A stretch of DNA of 64,000 nt from Paenirhizobium cremeum (GCF_022884085.1 NZ_JAGGCS010000016.1:54413-118412); one strand, 5' to 3'; shown: positions 50,496 through 59,971, counted from the first letter of the stretch. Numbers and translations are program-made. The notes: a model not told the origin generated them from the letters alone.

Positions 50496-51265
50496 CCGGT
50501 TCCCGCCCGCTTGCAATTGTCACCGGCGGCCGGCGCGGCATTGGCCTCGGCATCGCCAGGGCGCTTGCCGCCGATGGGTTCGACCTCGCCATAACCGGTC
50601 TCGGGCCATATGGCGCAGAGGAAACCGTACTGGCGGATCTCGATGCACGCGGCGTCAAAGCCGCCTATTTCGAAGCAGATCTTGCCGATGTCACGGATCA
50701 TGACGCGACCATCGGAAAGATCATGACCTGCTTCGGTCGGATCGATTGTCTCGTCAACAACGCCGGGATGGGGTCGGTGGTCCGGGGCGATTTCCTTGGC
50801 CTGACGCCGGAGAATTTCGACCGGATCATCGCCACCAACCTGCGTGGCACGGTGTTTTTCACGCAGGCCGTACTGCGGGCGATGCTGGCCTCGCGCCCAC
50901 CGGCGGGCAAGAGGAGCATCGTCAACATCACCTCCGTTTCGGCAGAACTGAGCTCACCTGAAAGGCTCGATTACTGCATGAGCAAGGCGGGGCTTTCCTC
51001 TTTCAGCAAGGGGTTGGCACTCTATCTGGCCGAGAAGGACATCGCCGTTTTCGAGATCCGTCCGGGCATTATCAGGACCGACATGACGGCCGGCGTTGCG
51101 GGGAAATATGACGCCCTGATTGCTGGGGGACTGGTTCCGATGCGGCGCTGGGGCGAGCCGGATGACATTGGCGGGGTGGTTTCCGCGCTTGCCTCCGGCC
51201 GGTTTGCCTTCGCGACTGGCTCAGTGATCGACCTCGATGGCGGGCTGTCGATTGGAAGATTGTGA
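50492..51265 (+). CDS. Short-chain dehydrogenase/reductase
   Basis: 257 aa. Cofactor motif TGGRRGIGLGIA (11-22), NNAGMGS, catalytic Ser in NITSVSAELSS and YCMSK (Tyr and Lys four apart). NAD(P)-dependent oxidation or reduction of an alcohol/keto group. It overlaps the first GMC gene by 4 bp and is followed by an imperfect hairpin (CCCCTCCCC / GGGAAGGGG, 51269-51290) before the second GMC gene. Confidence 0.9.
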   Translation: MTGSRPLAIVTGGRRGIGLGIARALAADGFDLAITGLGPYGAEETVLADLDARGVKAAYFEADLADVTDHDATIGKIMTCFGRIDCLVNNAGMGSVVRGDFLGLTPENFDRIIATNLRGTVFFTQAVLRAMLASRPPAGKRSIVNITSVSAELSSPERLDYCMSKAGLSSFSKGLALYLAEKDIAVFEIRPGIIRTDMTAGVAGKYDALIAGGLVPMRRWGEPDDIGGVVSALASGRFAFATGSVIDLDGGLSIGRL

Positions 51266-51268
51266 TTT

Positions 51269-51290
51269 CCCCTCCCCTTGAGGGAAGGGG
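51269..51290 (+). repeat. Imperfect hairpin between SDR and second GMC gene
   Basis: CCCCTCCCC and GGGAAGGGG pair at 8 of 9 positions across a TTGA loop, starting 3 bp after the SDR stop. A common type of intergenic palindrome in rhizobia; probably affects mRNA stability. Confidence 0.4.
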
Positions 51291-51313
51291 ACGAACGGCT
51301 TGAGGAAGACGTC

Positions 51314-52969
51314 ATGACCTATAATTACATCATCACCGGCGCCGGACCCGCGGGATGCGTGCTCGCCAACCGTCTGAGTGAGGACCCCGATGTCCGTGTG
51401 CTGCTGCTCGAGGCCGGCGGTGGCGACTGGAACCCGCTGTTTCACATGCCAGCCGGTTTTGCCAAGATGACCAAGGGTGTTGCGAGCTGGGGCTGGCAGA
51501 CTGTGCCGCAGAAGCACATGAAAGGTCGCGTGCTGCGCTATACCCAGGCCAAGGTGATCGGTGGCGGCTCCTCGATCAATGCCCAGCTCTATACCCGGGG
51601 TAACGCAAGGGACTACGATCTCTGGGCACGGGAGGAAGGCTGCGAAGGCTGGGACTATCGCTCGGTCCTGCCCTATTTCAAGCGTGCCGAGGACAACCAG
51701 CGCTTCGCCGACGATTATCATTCCTATGGCGGGCCGCTCGGAGTTTCCATGCCGGTCTCGCCCTTGCCGATCTGCGATGCCTATATCCGCGCCGGCCAGG
51801 AACTCGGCATTCCCTATAATCACGATTTCAATGGCAGGCAGCAGGCCGGCGTTGGCTTCTACCAACTCACCCAGCGCAACCGCCGCCGCTCGTCGGCGTC
51901 TCTGGCTTATCTCTCGCCAATCAGGGATCGGAAAAACCTGACGGTAAAGATGAATGCCCGCGTCGCGAGGATCGTGATCGAGGGCAGGCGCGCCGTCGGC
52001 GTCGAGATCGCCAGCAACAATGGCCGCGAGATTATCCTGGCGGAGCGCGAAGTGCTGGTGTCATCGGGCGCGATCGGCTCGCCGAAGCTTCTCCTGCAAT
52101 CCGGCATCGGGCCTGCCGATCATCTTCGCTCGGTTGGCGTCGAGGTGAAACATGATTTGCCCGGCGTCGGCGGCAACATGCAGGACCATCTCGACCTGTT
52201 CGTGATTTCCGAATGCACCGGCGATCACACCTATGACGGGGTGGCGAAACTCCATCGCACGCTGTGGGCCGGCATCCAGTATGTCCTGTTCCAGACGGGA
52301 CCGGTTGCCTCCTCACTCTTCGAAACCGGTGGCTTCTGGTATGCCGATCCGGATGCCCGCTCGCCGGATATTCAGTTCCATCTCGGCTTGGGCTCCGGTA
52401 TCGAAGCAGGCGTGGAAAAGCTGAGGAATGCCGGTGTGACCTTGAATTCGGCCTATCTGCATCCGCGCTCGCGCGGGACCGTGCGCCTTTCCTCCTCCGA
52501 TCCGGCAGCGGCTCCGCTGATCGATCCGAACTACTGGGAAGATCCGCACGACAGAAAGATGTCGATCGAGGGACTGAAGCTTGCACGCGAGATCATGCAA
52601 CAAGCGGCGTTGAAGCCTTTCGTGCTGGCCGAGCGCTTGCCGGGACCGAAAGCGATAACCGACGAAGAACTATTCGACTATGGCTGCGCCAACGCCAAGA
52701 CGGATCATCATCCGGTCGGGACCTGCAGGATGGGCACCGGACCGGACGCCGTCGTCGGACTGGATCTCAAAGTTCATGGCCTCGATGGATTGCGAGTCTG
52801 CGACAGTTCGGTAATGCCGCGGGTTCCTTCGTGCAATACCAATGCACCGACGATCATGGTGGGCGAAAAGGGTGCGGATATCATTCGGGAGCGCCCTCCC
52901 CTCCCCCCGGCGATCTTTGCCAATGAACGCAATGAAACGCGGCCCCGTGCGCGGGCGGAGGTCTTCTGA
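51314..52969 (+). CDS. GMC-family oxidoreductase, choline dehydrogenase-like (second copy)
   Basis: 551 aa from ATG 51314 with GAGGAAGACGTC upstream. N-terminal YIITGAGPAGCVLANRLSED and LLLEAGGGDWNP; VIGGGSSINAQLYTRGNARDYD is GMC signature 1; SSGAIGSPKLLLQSGIGPA is signature 2; the C-terminal HHPVGTCRMGTGPDAVV and PSCNTNAPTIMVGEKGADII carry the active-site His and Asn. This is the BetA/alcohol dehydrogenase-like group, membrane-linked or soluble. It follows an SDR and precedes a small Dabb gene by 1 bp, within cluster B. Its substrate is not choline by context (no bet genes). Confidence 0.9.
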   Translation: MTYNYIITGAGPAGCVLANRLSEDPDVRVLLLEAGGGDWNPLFHMPAGFAKMTKGVASWGWQTVPQKHMKGRVLRYTQAKVIGGGSSINAQLYTRGNARDYDLWAREEGCEGWDYRSVLPYFKRAEDNQRFADDYHSYGGPLGVSMPVSPLPICDAYIRAGQELGIPYNHDFNGRQQAGVGFYQLTQRNRRRSSASLAYLSPIRDRKNLTVKMNARVARIVIEGRRAVGVEIASNNGREIILAEREVLVSSGAIGSPKLLLQSGIGPADHLRSVGVEVKHDLPGVGGNMQDHLDLFVISECTGDHTYDGVAKLHRTLWAGIQYVLFQTGPVASSLFETGGFWYADPDARSPDIQFHLGLGSGIEAGVEKLRNAGVTLNSAYLHPRSRGTVRLSSSDPAAAPLIDPNYWEDPHDRKMSIEGLKLAREIMQQAALKPFVLAERLPGPKAITDEELFDYGCANAKTDHHPVGTCRMGTGPDAVVGLDLKVHGLDGLRVCDSSVMPRVPSCNTNAPTIMVGEKGADIIRERPPLPPAIFANERNETRPRARAEVF

Positions 52970-52970
52970 G

Positions 52971-53291
52971 ATGATCCGCCATTGCGTTTTCATCCGCTTT
53001 CGGCCGGAGGTTTCGGCTGAGACGAAGCTTGAGATCTATTCGGAAATCCGTGGTCTGGTGCCTCGACTCGACGGTTTGCTGGCGGTTCATGTCGGAGACA
53101 ATGTCAGCCCCGAACATGGCATGGACAAAGGATACTCGGAGGGCTTTATAGTCGACTTCCGGGACGCTGCGGCCCGGGATCTTTACCTTGAAGATCCCGA
53201 ACATCGCCAGACCGGCGCAAAGATCGTGGCGGCGGCCATTGGCGGCATCGACGGTATTTTTGTCTATGACATCGAAATCGCCGGAGAATGA
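52971..53291 (+). CDS. Dabb-family (dimeric alpha-beta barrel) protein
   Basis: 106 aa from ATG 52971. MIRHCVFIRFRPEVSAETKL followed by SEIRGLVPRLDGLLAVHVGD, FIVDFRDAAARDLYLEDPEH and a last beta-strand is the Dabb/stress-responsive A/B barrel pattern. Members range from stress proteins to small cyclases and isomerases. Its place between an oxidoreductase and a glycerate kinase gene suggests a catalytic step or intermediate handling, but this is inference. Confidence 0.85.
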   Translation: MIRHCVFIRFRPEVSAETKLEIYSEIRGLVPRLDGLLAVHVGDNVSPEHGMDKGYSEGFIVDFRDAAARDLYLEDPEHRQTGAKIVAAAIGGIDGIFVYDIEIAGE

Positions 53292-53292
53292 T

Positions 53293-54555
53293 TTGACGTT
53301 CGAGCCGCGTACCTTCCTTTCAGACCTTTTCCGTGTAGCGGTTGCCGCCGCCGACCCTTATGAGGCGATCGTCCGGCACCTGCCGGCAAGGCCGAGAGGT
53401 CGCACCATCGTTGTTGGCGCTGGCAAGGCAGCCAGCCAGATGGCTGCAGCCTTCGAGCGCGCCTGGGGAGAGCGGGTCGAGGGGCTGGTCGTTGCCCGTC
53501 ATGGACCTGTCGAGACCTGCCGATATACGCAGGTGCTGACCGCGGCCCATCCCGTACCCGACGAGGCCGGGATCGCCGGGGCCGAGGCTCTGCTGCGGCA
53601 TGTCGAGGGGCTCACCCCCGATGATCTCGTCGTCGCGTTGATCTCGGGAGGCGGATCGGCACTTCTCCCCGCGCCGCCGCAAGATTTCGCTCTGGCGGAT
53701 GAAAAGGCGTTGAACGAAGCGCTGCTCGCCTCGGGTGCGCCGATCTCGGCCATGAATGTCGTGAGAAAACATTTCTCGCGTATCAAAGGCGGACGTCTGG
53801 CCGCGCGGGCCTATCCGGCGAAGGTGGTCAGTCTGGTCGTTTCCGACGTTCCCGGGGATAATCCGGCGCTTGTTGCATCCGGTCCGACTGTTCCGGATGC
53901 AAGCAGTGCCGAAGAGGCGCTCCGCATCATCCGCGATTACCGCATCGGGCTGCCTGCTTCGGTCGTCGAATTTATCGGCAACGAGCGTGCCCCCATACCG
54001 GGCGATGAAGCATTTGCGCACAATGAAGTGCACGTCATCGCTTCGGCGCGGGTCTCGCTCGAGGCTGCTGCCGCTCAGGCCCGCAAGCTCGGATTTCAAC
54101 CGTTGATCCTTTCGGACAGTATCGAAGGCGAGGCAAAGGATATCGGCCGCATGCATGCTGCGCTGGCGCTGGAGTTTTCGGCCAATGCACAAGGCCTGTC
54201 CAAACCGATGGTTCTTCTTTCCGGCGGCGAGACGACGGTGACGATTGTGGGCGGAAAATATGGCAAGGGCGGCCGAAATTCGGAACTGTTGCTGTCGGCC
54301 GCCATCGATCTTCAAGGTGCGGAGGGAATTACTGCGCTTGCGGCCGATACAGACGGGATCGATGGTTCGGAAGACAATGCGGGTGCGTTCTGCGACGGTG
54401 GGACGGTTGCGAGGATCAGGGCCGCTGGTGGCGATGCGCGAACCTATCTTGCCGGCCACGACGCTTGGTCGGCCTTCGATCTTGCCGGAGACCTGTTCGT
54501 TCCCGGCCCGACGGGAACCAATGTGAATGACTTCCGGGCGTTCCTGATCGTTTGA
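53293..54555 (+). CDS. gckA: Glycerate 2-kinase (MOFRL family)
   Basis: 420 aa if translated from TTG 53293, which has GGAG 6 bases upstream; an in-frame ATG at 53266 would overlap the Dabb gene and lacks a ribosome site. N-terminal domain VVGAGKAASQMAAAFERAWG, then LISGGGSALLPAP, NVVRKHFSRIKGGRLA and VSDVPGDNPALVASGPT; C-terminal MOFRL domain LLSGGETTVTIVGGKYGKGGRN, ALAADTDGIDGSEDNAGAF and PTGTNVNDFRAFL. The enzyme makes 2-phosphoglycerate from D-glycerate. It is the last gene of cluster B and gives the best hint that the pathway ends in glycerate. Confidence 0.92.
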   Translation: MTFEPRTFLSDLFRVAVAAADPYEAIVRHLPARPRGRTIVVGAGKAASQMAAAFERAWGERVEGLVVARHGPVETCRYTQVLTAAHPVPDEAGIAGAEALLRHVEGLTPDDLVVALISGGGSALLPAPPQDFALADEKALNEALLASGAPISAMNVVRKHFSRIKGGRLAARAYPAKVVSLVVSDVPGDNPALVASGPTVPDASSAEEALRIIRDYRIGLPASVVEFIGNERAPIPGDEAFAHNEVHVIASARVSLEAAAAQARKLGFQPLILSDSIEGEAKDIGRMHAALALEFSANAQGLSKPMVLLSGGETTVTIVGGKYGKGGRNSELLLSAAIDLQGAEGITALAADTDGIDGSEDNAGAFCDGGTVARIRAAGGDARTYLAGHDAWSAFDLAGDLFVPGPTGTNVNDFRAFLIV

Positions 54556-54576
54556 GGGGAAGGCTCGCTTAAAGGA

Positions 54577-54613
54577 AAAGGGCGGGATCTTCGGATCCCG
54601 CCCTTTCTTTTTT
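54577..54613 (+). terminator. Strong intrinsic terminator with TTCG loop
   Basis: Perfect 13-bp stem AAAGGGCGGGATC (54577-54589) / GATCCCGCCCTTT (54594-54606) with a TTCG tetraloop, followed by CTTTTTT. It ends cluster B and lies between convergent genes. The A-rich left flank is only weakly suited to act on the minus strand. Confidence 0.92.
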
Positions 54614-54617
54614 CACG

Positions 54618-57600
54618 TTATTCCGCGGCGATCTGATGTGCGTCCCCATCGGCGGCCTGGCTGTTCGCTGCCTGCCGCTCATGGTGGATGAGCGGCCTGT
54701 TTCCGGTCAGCAGACGCACCAGCACGTAGAACACCGGCGTCATGAAGATGCCGAAGAAGGTCACACCGATCATGCCGGAAAACACCGCAACACCCATGGC
54801 GGCGCGCATTTCCGCACCGGCGCCGGTGGAAACGACCAGCGGCACGACACCCATGATGAAAGCCATGGAGGTCATCAGAATCGGGCGCAGGCGCAGGCGG
54901 CTTGCCTCGATTGCTGCCTGCATCGGCGTTCGTCCTTCGAATTCCAGCTCACGCGCGAATTCGACAATCAGGATGGCGTTCTTTGCCGATAGTCCCACAA
55001 GCACCACTAGACCGATCTGGGTGAAGATGTTGTTGTCGCCACCTGTGAGCCAGACCCCGGTCAATGCGGCCAGTACACCCATCGGTACGATCATGATGAT
55101 CGCAATCGGCAGGGTGAGGCTTTCATACTGCGCCGCAAGTACCAGATAGACGAGCAGCAGAGCGAGTGGGAAGACGACAATACTCGAATTGCCGGCAAGG
55201 ATCTGCTGGTAGGTCAGGTCGGTCCACTCGAAGTCGATGCCGGGGGGCAGTGTCTCGTTGAGGATCTTCTCGATCGCTGCCTGTGCCTGACCGGACGAAA
55301 ATCCCGGTGCGGGTCCGCCGTTGATATCCGCGGCGAGGAAGCCGTTATAACGCGTGGTGCGTTCCGGTCCCGTCGTTGCATCCACCTTCAAGAGAGCCGA
55401 GAGCGGGATCATCTGGCCGGATTGCGAGCGAACTTTCAACTGGCCGATATCCTCTGCCTTGGCGCGGAACTGGGCGTCGGCCTGGACCCGGACGCTGTAT
55501 GTGCGGCCGAACGCGTTGAAGTCGTTCACATAGAGCGAACCGAGATAGATCTGCAGCGTTTCGAAGACGTCAGTCACCGAGACGCCGAGCTGTTCGGCCT
55601 TGGCGCGGTCGAGATCGGCGTATAGCTGTGGCACGTTGATCTGGAAGCTCGAGAAGATGCCGGCAAGTTCAGGCGTTTGGTAGGCCTTGGCGATCACCGC
55701 CTTGGTGGCTTCGTCAAGGACCTTGTTGCCAAGGCCGGCGCGATCTTCGATCTGCAGCTTAAAGCCACCCGTCGTGCCGAGACCGTTGACTGGCGGCGGC
55801 GGGAACATCGCGATGAACGCATCCTGAATGCCCGCATATTTCTGGTTCAGCGCCATGGCAATGGCGCCGCCCGAAAGTTCGGGCGACTTGCGGTTCTCGA
55901 AGTCGTCGAGAACGGCGAAGACGATGCCGGCATTGGAGCCGATGGTGAAACCGTTGATCGACAAGCCCGGGAAGGCGATCGCGTTGCTGACGCCAGGATG
56001 TGCCAGGGCTATGTCGCTCATCTGCTTGATGACGCTTTCCGTGCGGTCGAGGGTCGCCCCGTCCGGAAGCTGGGCAAAGCCGATCAGGTATTGTTTATCC
56101 TGTGCCGGCACGAAGCCGCCGGGCACCGTGTTGAACATGCTGTAGGTGGCCCCGACCAGCGCGAGATAAATCACCATCACCAGGCTTTTGCGCGACAGGA
56201 GACCGCCGACCGTGCGGCCATAGCCATTGGAGGCAGCCCCGAAGGCGCGGTTGAAGCCACGGAAGAACCAGCCGAAGATGGCGTCCATGAAGCGTGTCAG
56301 CCAGTCTTTCGGTGCATGGTGATCCTTCAGCAGGAGTGCCGAAAGCGCCGGCGAGAGCGTCAGCGAGTTGATAGCCGAGATCACCGTCGAGATCGCGATC
56401 GTCAGGGCGAACTGGCGATAGAATTGTCCCGACAGGCCCGAGATGAAGGCGAGCGGCACGAAAACAGCGACCAGTACGAGGGCGATAGCAATGATCGGTC
56501 CGGAAACTTCTCGCATGGCGCGATAGGTCGCGTCGCGCGGACTTAAGCCGTTCTCGATATTGCGCTCTACGTTTTCCACCACGACGATCGCGTCATCGAC
56601 CACGATCCCGATCGCCAATACAAGCCCGAACAATGTCAGCGCATTGATTGAGAACCCGAACGCATACATCACCGCAAACGTGCCGATGATGGACACGGGA
56701 ACCGCGATCAGCGGAATGATCGATGCGCGCCAGGTTTGCAGGAACAGGATGACGACGAGCACGACGAGTGCGATGGCTTCGAGCAGCGTATCAACCACCT
56801 TTTCGATGGAGGAACGCACGAACTTGGTCGTGTCGTAGACGATTTCGTATTTCACGCCGGTGGGCATGGCGAGCTGAAGCTCGTCCATGGTTGCCCGGAC
56901 GCTGTCGGAAATCTCAATCGCATTCGAGCCGGGAGCCTGAAGAACGGCAACTGCAACGGCAGGCTTGCCATCAAGCAAAGATCGAAGCGTGTAGTCCGCT
57001 GCGCCGAGTTCGATGCGGGCTACATCACGAAGGCGGGTGATTTCGCCATTCTCGCCGGTCTTGACGATGATGCTTCCGAATTCCTCGGGTGTCTGCAGGC
57101 GGCCCTGAGCGTTGACGTTGAGCTGTAGATTGACGCCTGGCAGGCTGGGCGACGCACCGATGATACCAGCCGCGGCCTGAACGTTCTGCGAGCGGATCGC
57201 ATTTGTGATGTCGCTTGCGGCAAGCGAGTGCTCGGCCGCCTTCTGCGGATCGATCCAGACGCGCATGGAATAGTCGCCGGCGCCGAAGACCTGAACCTGA
57301 CCCACACCCTCGATGCGGGCCAGCCGATCCTTGATGTTGAGCGTTGCGTAGTTACGCAGGTAAGTGATGTCGTAGTTGTCGACCGTCGAGACCAGATTCA
57401 CCACCATGATGAAGTCGGGCGAGCTCTTGACCGTGGTGATCCCGAGCGCGCGTACTTCGGCCGGAAGGCGCGGCTCGGCCTGCGAAACGCGGTTCTGCAC
57501 AAGCTGCTGCGCCTTGTCGGGGTCGGTCCCGAGCTTGAAGGTGACGGTCAATGTCAAAACACCGTCAGAGGTCGCCTGGCTCGACATATAGAGCATGTCT

Positions 57601-57824
57601 TCCACGCCGTTGATCTGCTCTTCAAGCGGTGTCGCCACCGTCTCGGCTATGACCGTCGGGTTGGCCCCCGGATAGCTGGCACGCACGACCACTGAAGGCG
57701 GCACTACTTCGGGATACTCGGAAATTGGCAGGGCGCGCATGCCGATAAGGCCCGCGACCACGATGAGTATCGACAGCACGGCCGCGAAGACGGGCCTGTC
57801 GACGAAAAATCTGGATATGTTCAT
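54618..57824 (-). CDS. RND multidrug efflux pump, inner-membrane subunit
   Basis: 1068 aa from ATG 57824 (GGAGAGGGC upstream); a longer frame begins upstream but without support. HAE1-type RND transporter: the first helix NISRFFVDRPVFAAVLSIL, the proton-relay aspartates in GIVVDDAIVVVENVERN, two large periplasmic loops, and ATYSMFNTVPGGFVPAQDKQYLIG at the start of the second half. It works as a trimer with the periplasmic adaptor encoded upstream and an outer-membrane channel that is not in this window. Resembles BepE/AcrB; drug range unknown. Confidence 0.95.
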   Translation of the reverse strand: MNISRFFVDRPVFAAVLSILIVVAGLIGMRALPISEYPEVVPPSVVVRASYPGANPTVIAETVATPLEEQINGVEDMLYMSSQATSDGVLTLTVTFKLGTDPDKAQQLVQNRVSQAEPRLPAEVRALGITTVKSSPDFIMVVNLVSTVDNYDITYLRNYATLNIKDRLARIEGVGQVQVFGAGDYSMRVWIDPQKAAEHSLAASDITNAIRSQNVQAAAGIIGASPSLPGVNLQLNVNAQGRLQTPEEFGSIIVKTGENGEITRLRDVARIELGAADYTLRSLLDGKPAVAVAVLQAPGSNAIEISDSVRATMDELQLAMPTGVKYEIVYDTTKFVRSSIEKVVDTLLEAIALVVLVVILFLQTWRASIIPLIAVPVSIIGTFAVMYAFGFSINALTLFGLVLAIGIVVDDAIVVVENVERNIENGLSPRDATYRAMREVSGPIIAIALVLVAVFVPLAFISGLSGQFYRQFALTIAISTVISAINSLTLSPALSALLLKDHHAPKDWLTRFMDAIFGWFFRGFNRAFGAASNGYGRTVGGLLSRKSLVMVIYLALVGATYSMFNTVPGGFVPAQDKQYLIGFAQLPDGATLDRTESVIKQMSDIALAHPGVSNAIAFPGLSINGFTIGSNAGIVFAVLDDFENRKSPELSGGAIAMALNQKYAGIQDAFIAMFPPPPVNGLGTTGGFKLQIEDRAGLGNKVLDEATKAVIAKAYQTPELAGIFSSFQINVPQLYADLDRAKAEQLGVSVTDVFETLQIYLGSLYVNDFNAFGRTYSVRVQADAQFRAKAEDIGQLKVRSQSGQMIPLSALLKVDATTGPERTTRYNGFLAADINGGPAPGFSSGQAQAAIEKILNETLPPGIDFEWTDLTYQQILAGNSSIVVFPLALLLVYLVLAAQYESLTLPIAIIMIVPMGVLAALTGVWLTGGDNNIFTQIGLVVLVGLSAKNAILIVEFARELEFEGRTPMQAAIEASRLRLRPILMTSMAFIMGVVPLVVSTGAGAEMRAAMGVAVFSGMIGVTFFGIFMTPVFYVLVRLLTGNRPLIHHERQAANSQAADGDAHQIAAE

Positions 57825-57942
57825 GTCAAAGCCCTCTCCGGGTTGAACATAGTCTAAACGACCCCGCTGCCTGTGATCCTGAGATCGCAAGCCTGAAAAC
57901 GGGTTGGAATGGTTGGCCGACGGAAGACGCCGGCCTTTGTTA

Positions 57943-59124
57943 TTACTGCTGGGCCACTTCCGCCTGCGGATCGACCACTGCGCCGGGTCGGATCCGCTGC
58001 AGGCCATTCACCACGATCCGGTCGCCGGCATTCAGGCCTTCCTCCACGATACGCTGGCCGTCGACGCTGGTGCCCAGGCGGACCTGACGGGTTGCGACCG
58101 TGTTGGAGGCGTCCACCACGAAAACGAACTTCTTGTCCTGGTCGGTGCCGATGGCGCGCTCGCTCACGAGAAGGTGTTCTTCTGCCTTGGGTTGCCCCAT
58201 GCGGACCCGAACGAACTGACCCGGGATCAGACGTCCATCGGGATTGTCGAAGACAGCCCGTACGCGGATCGTACCGCTCGATTCGTTGACCTCGTTGTCG
58301 ATCAACTGGAGCTTGCCGCGGATGGGAGTGCCGTTGTCAGCGAGGGTTCCGATCTCGACGGGGACCTGTTCGATTGCAGGCGAACCGTTCGCAACGGGAA
58401 GCTCGGCAAGCGTGCGGCTGACCAGCTCCTCGCTGGCATCGAAGCTTGCGTAGATCGGATCGGCTGAAACCAATGTGGTCAGCGGAGTGGAAGACGAACC
58501 GGCTGCCACGAGATTACCGACCGTAACTTCGATCTTGCCGACACGGCCCGAGATCGGCGCCTTGATCTGGGTGTAGTCCAGGTCCAATTGCGCCGACTTC
58601 AAAGCTGCCTTGGCGGATTGAAGATTGGCCAAGGCTTCGTTGCGGGCGCTTTGCCGCTGTGTGAGATCGCTCTGGGAGATGGTGTTCTTCGCGGCAAGGT
58701 TCTTGCCACGTTCGAATTCCGTCGAAGCCAGCTCGACCCGGGCTTGCGCCGAGGCGACCTGACCTTCGGCCTGGGCAACGGCCGCCTGATAGGGTTCCGG
58801 ATCGATGGTGACGAGCAGGTCGCCCGCCTTTACCAGTCCCCCCTCACGGAAGTGAACCGACTGGACCATTCCGGCGACACGTGGACGAACCTGCACCCGG
58901 TCTACGGCTTCCAGCCGGCCGGAAAATTCCTGCCAGGTGCTGACGTTGCGTGGCTCGACGGTTGCAACGGTTACCGGAATCGCCGGTGCCGGTGCGGCAG
59001 CCGCCGTGTCGGATGCTGCATTGGCTCCCCGCGGCTGGTCGAGATAGATGGCCGCTCCTGCGATGGACGCGGCGGTTCCGATGCTGGCACCCCACAGGGC
59101 CCAGCGCTTGCCTTTCGCTGTCAT
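57943..59124 (-). CDS. RND efflux periplasmic adaptor (membrane fusion protein)
   Basis: 393 aa. N-terminal signal-anchor (WALWGASIGTAASIAGAAIYL), then the lipoyl half-motifs RVQVRPRVAGMVQSVHFREG and APISGRVGKIEVTVGNLVAAG around an alpha-hairpin (EGQVASAQARVELASTEFER), beta-barrel and membrane-proximal domains. AcrA/BepD type. It precedes the pump gene by 118 bp on the same strand, so they form one operon. No TetR-type repressor is adjacent, unlike many such operons. Confidence 0.94.
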   Translation of the reverse strand: MTAKGKRWALWGASIGTAASIAGAAIYLDQPRGANAASDTAAAAPAPAIPVTVATVEPRNVSTWQEFSGRLEAVDRVQVRPRVAGMVQSVHFREGGLVKAGDLLVTIDPEPYQAAVAQAEGQVASAQARVELASTEFERGKNLAAKNTISQSDLTQRQSARNEALANLQSAKAALKSAQLDLDYTQIKAPISGRVGKIEVTVGNLVAAGSSSTPLTTLVSADPIYASFDASEELVSRTLAELPVANGSPAIEQVPVEIGTLADNGTPIRGKLQLIDNEVNESSGTIRVRAVFDNPDGRLIPGQFVRVRMGQPKAEEHLLVSERAIGTDQDKKFVFVVDASNTVATRQVRLGTSVDGQRIVEEGLNAGDRIVVNGLQRIRPGAVVDPQAEVAQQ

Positions 59125-59173
59125 GATAGTCTCCTTGCAGTCTAACTACGGCTGCTGTCAGTATTCAAATGTC

Positions 59174-59971
59174 TTATGAACTTAATTGTTTGACGAAGCC
59201 GGTGAACTCGGTCCCGAGCGCTGTCAGCCATTCACCGTCGCCGTCCTTGTAGATCCCTGTCCAGCCAGAGCCGGCGGGAAACACATGTTTGCGCACCGAG
59301 ACGCCAGCCGCGCGGAGCCTTTCGGCATAGCCAAGCGCCTCGTCGCGAAGCGGATCGTCATCGGCCGTGACCACCAGTGCCGGGGCAACGCCGGCGAGGC
59401 GCGAGCACAGGCAAGGTGCCGCATAGGGGTGCTGGAAGCCGCAACGGGAACTCAGGTAATGGCTCCAGCCATCGGACCAGCGCTCCCGCATACCGATCTC
59501 ATCGGCTTTTTGAAAGGAAGCCGTTGCCATCAGCGGATCGATCATCGGCGATAGCAGGATCTGGCCATCGAGCTCGCCCGGCATCTGGTCTCGTGCCTTG
59601 AGGGCAACGCCGGCCGCGACATTGCCTCCAGCCTCATCGCCAGCCACCAGAAGCAGCGATTTAGCGGCACCGAACTGTCTACGGTGCCGGCTCAGGCACT
59701 GCAACGCGGCAAAGGCATATTCCAGGGCCTGCGGAAACAGGTTCTGAGAGGCGCTTCCGTAGTCTGCCTCCAGAACTGCTGCTCCTGTATCAGCGATCGC
59801 CCTTGCTGCGGGTTGTTCATCTCTGTCGCGAGCTTGCGAGAGAAAGGCGCCTCCCCGCAGATAAAGCACCAGCGGCGGGGTTTGGCTCTTGCTCTTGCCC
59901 TCATACAGGCGCATGGGAACAGGCGGCTTAGCCGACCTGTCAAACGCTATATTTCCCCATTGCGCCGTCAT
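59174..59971 (-). CDS. Alpha/beta-hydrolase fold protein lacking the nucleophile serine
   Basis: 265 aa from ATG 59971, GAGG 8 bases upstream. The overall layout is that of HSL-type esterases (LVLYLRGGAFLSQ, YGSASQNLFPQALEYAFAAL, LLLVAGDEAGGNVAAGVALK, ALVVTADDDPLRDEALGYAERL). The oxyanion HGGG is RGGA (Arg39), and the nucleophile elbow GDSAGG reads GDEAGG, with Glu113 in place of serine. The Asp of the triad is kept. It is therefore unlikely to be an esterase; a binding protein or a different chemistry is possible. It follows the efflux operon on the same strand and is divergent from a LysR gene. Confidence 0.8.
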   Translation of the reverse strand: MTAQWGNIAFDRSAKPPVPMRLYEGKSKSQTPPLVLYLRGGAFLSQARDRDEQPAARAIADTGAAVLEADYGSASQNLFPQALEYAFAALQCLSRHRRQFGAAKSLLLVAGDEAGGNVAAGVALKARDQMPGELDGQILLSPMIDPLMATASFQKADEIGMRERWSDGWSHYLSSRCGFQHPYAAPCLCSRLAGVAPALVVTADDDPLRDEALGYAERLRAAGVSVRKHVFPAGSGWTGIYKDGDGEWLTALGTEFTGFVKQLSS

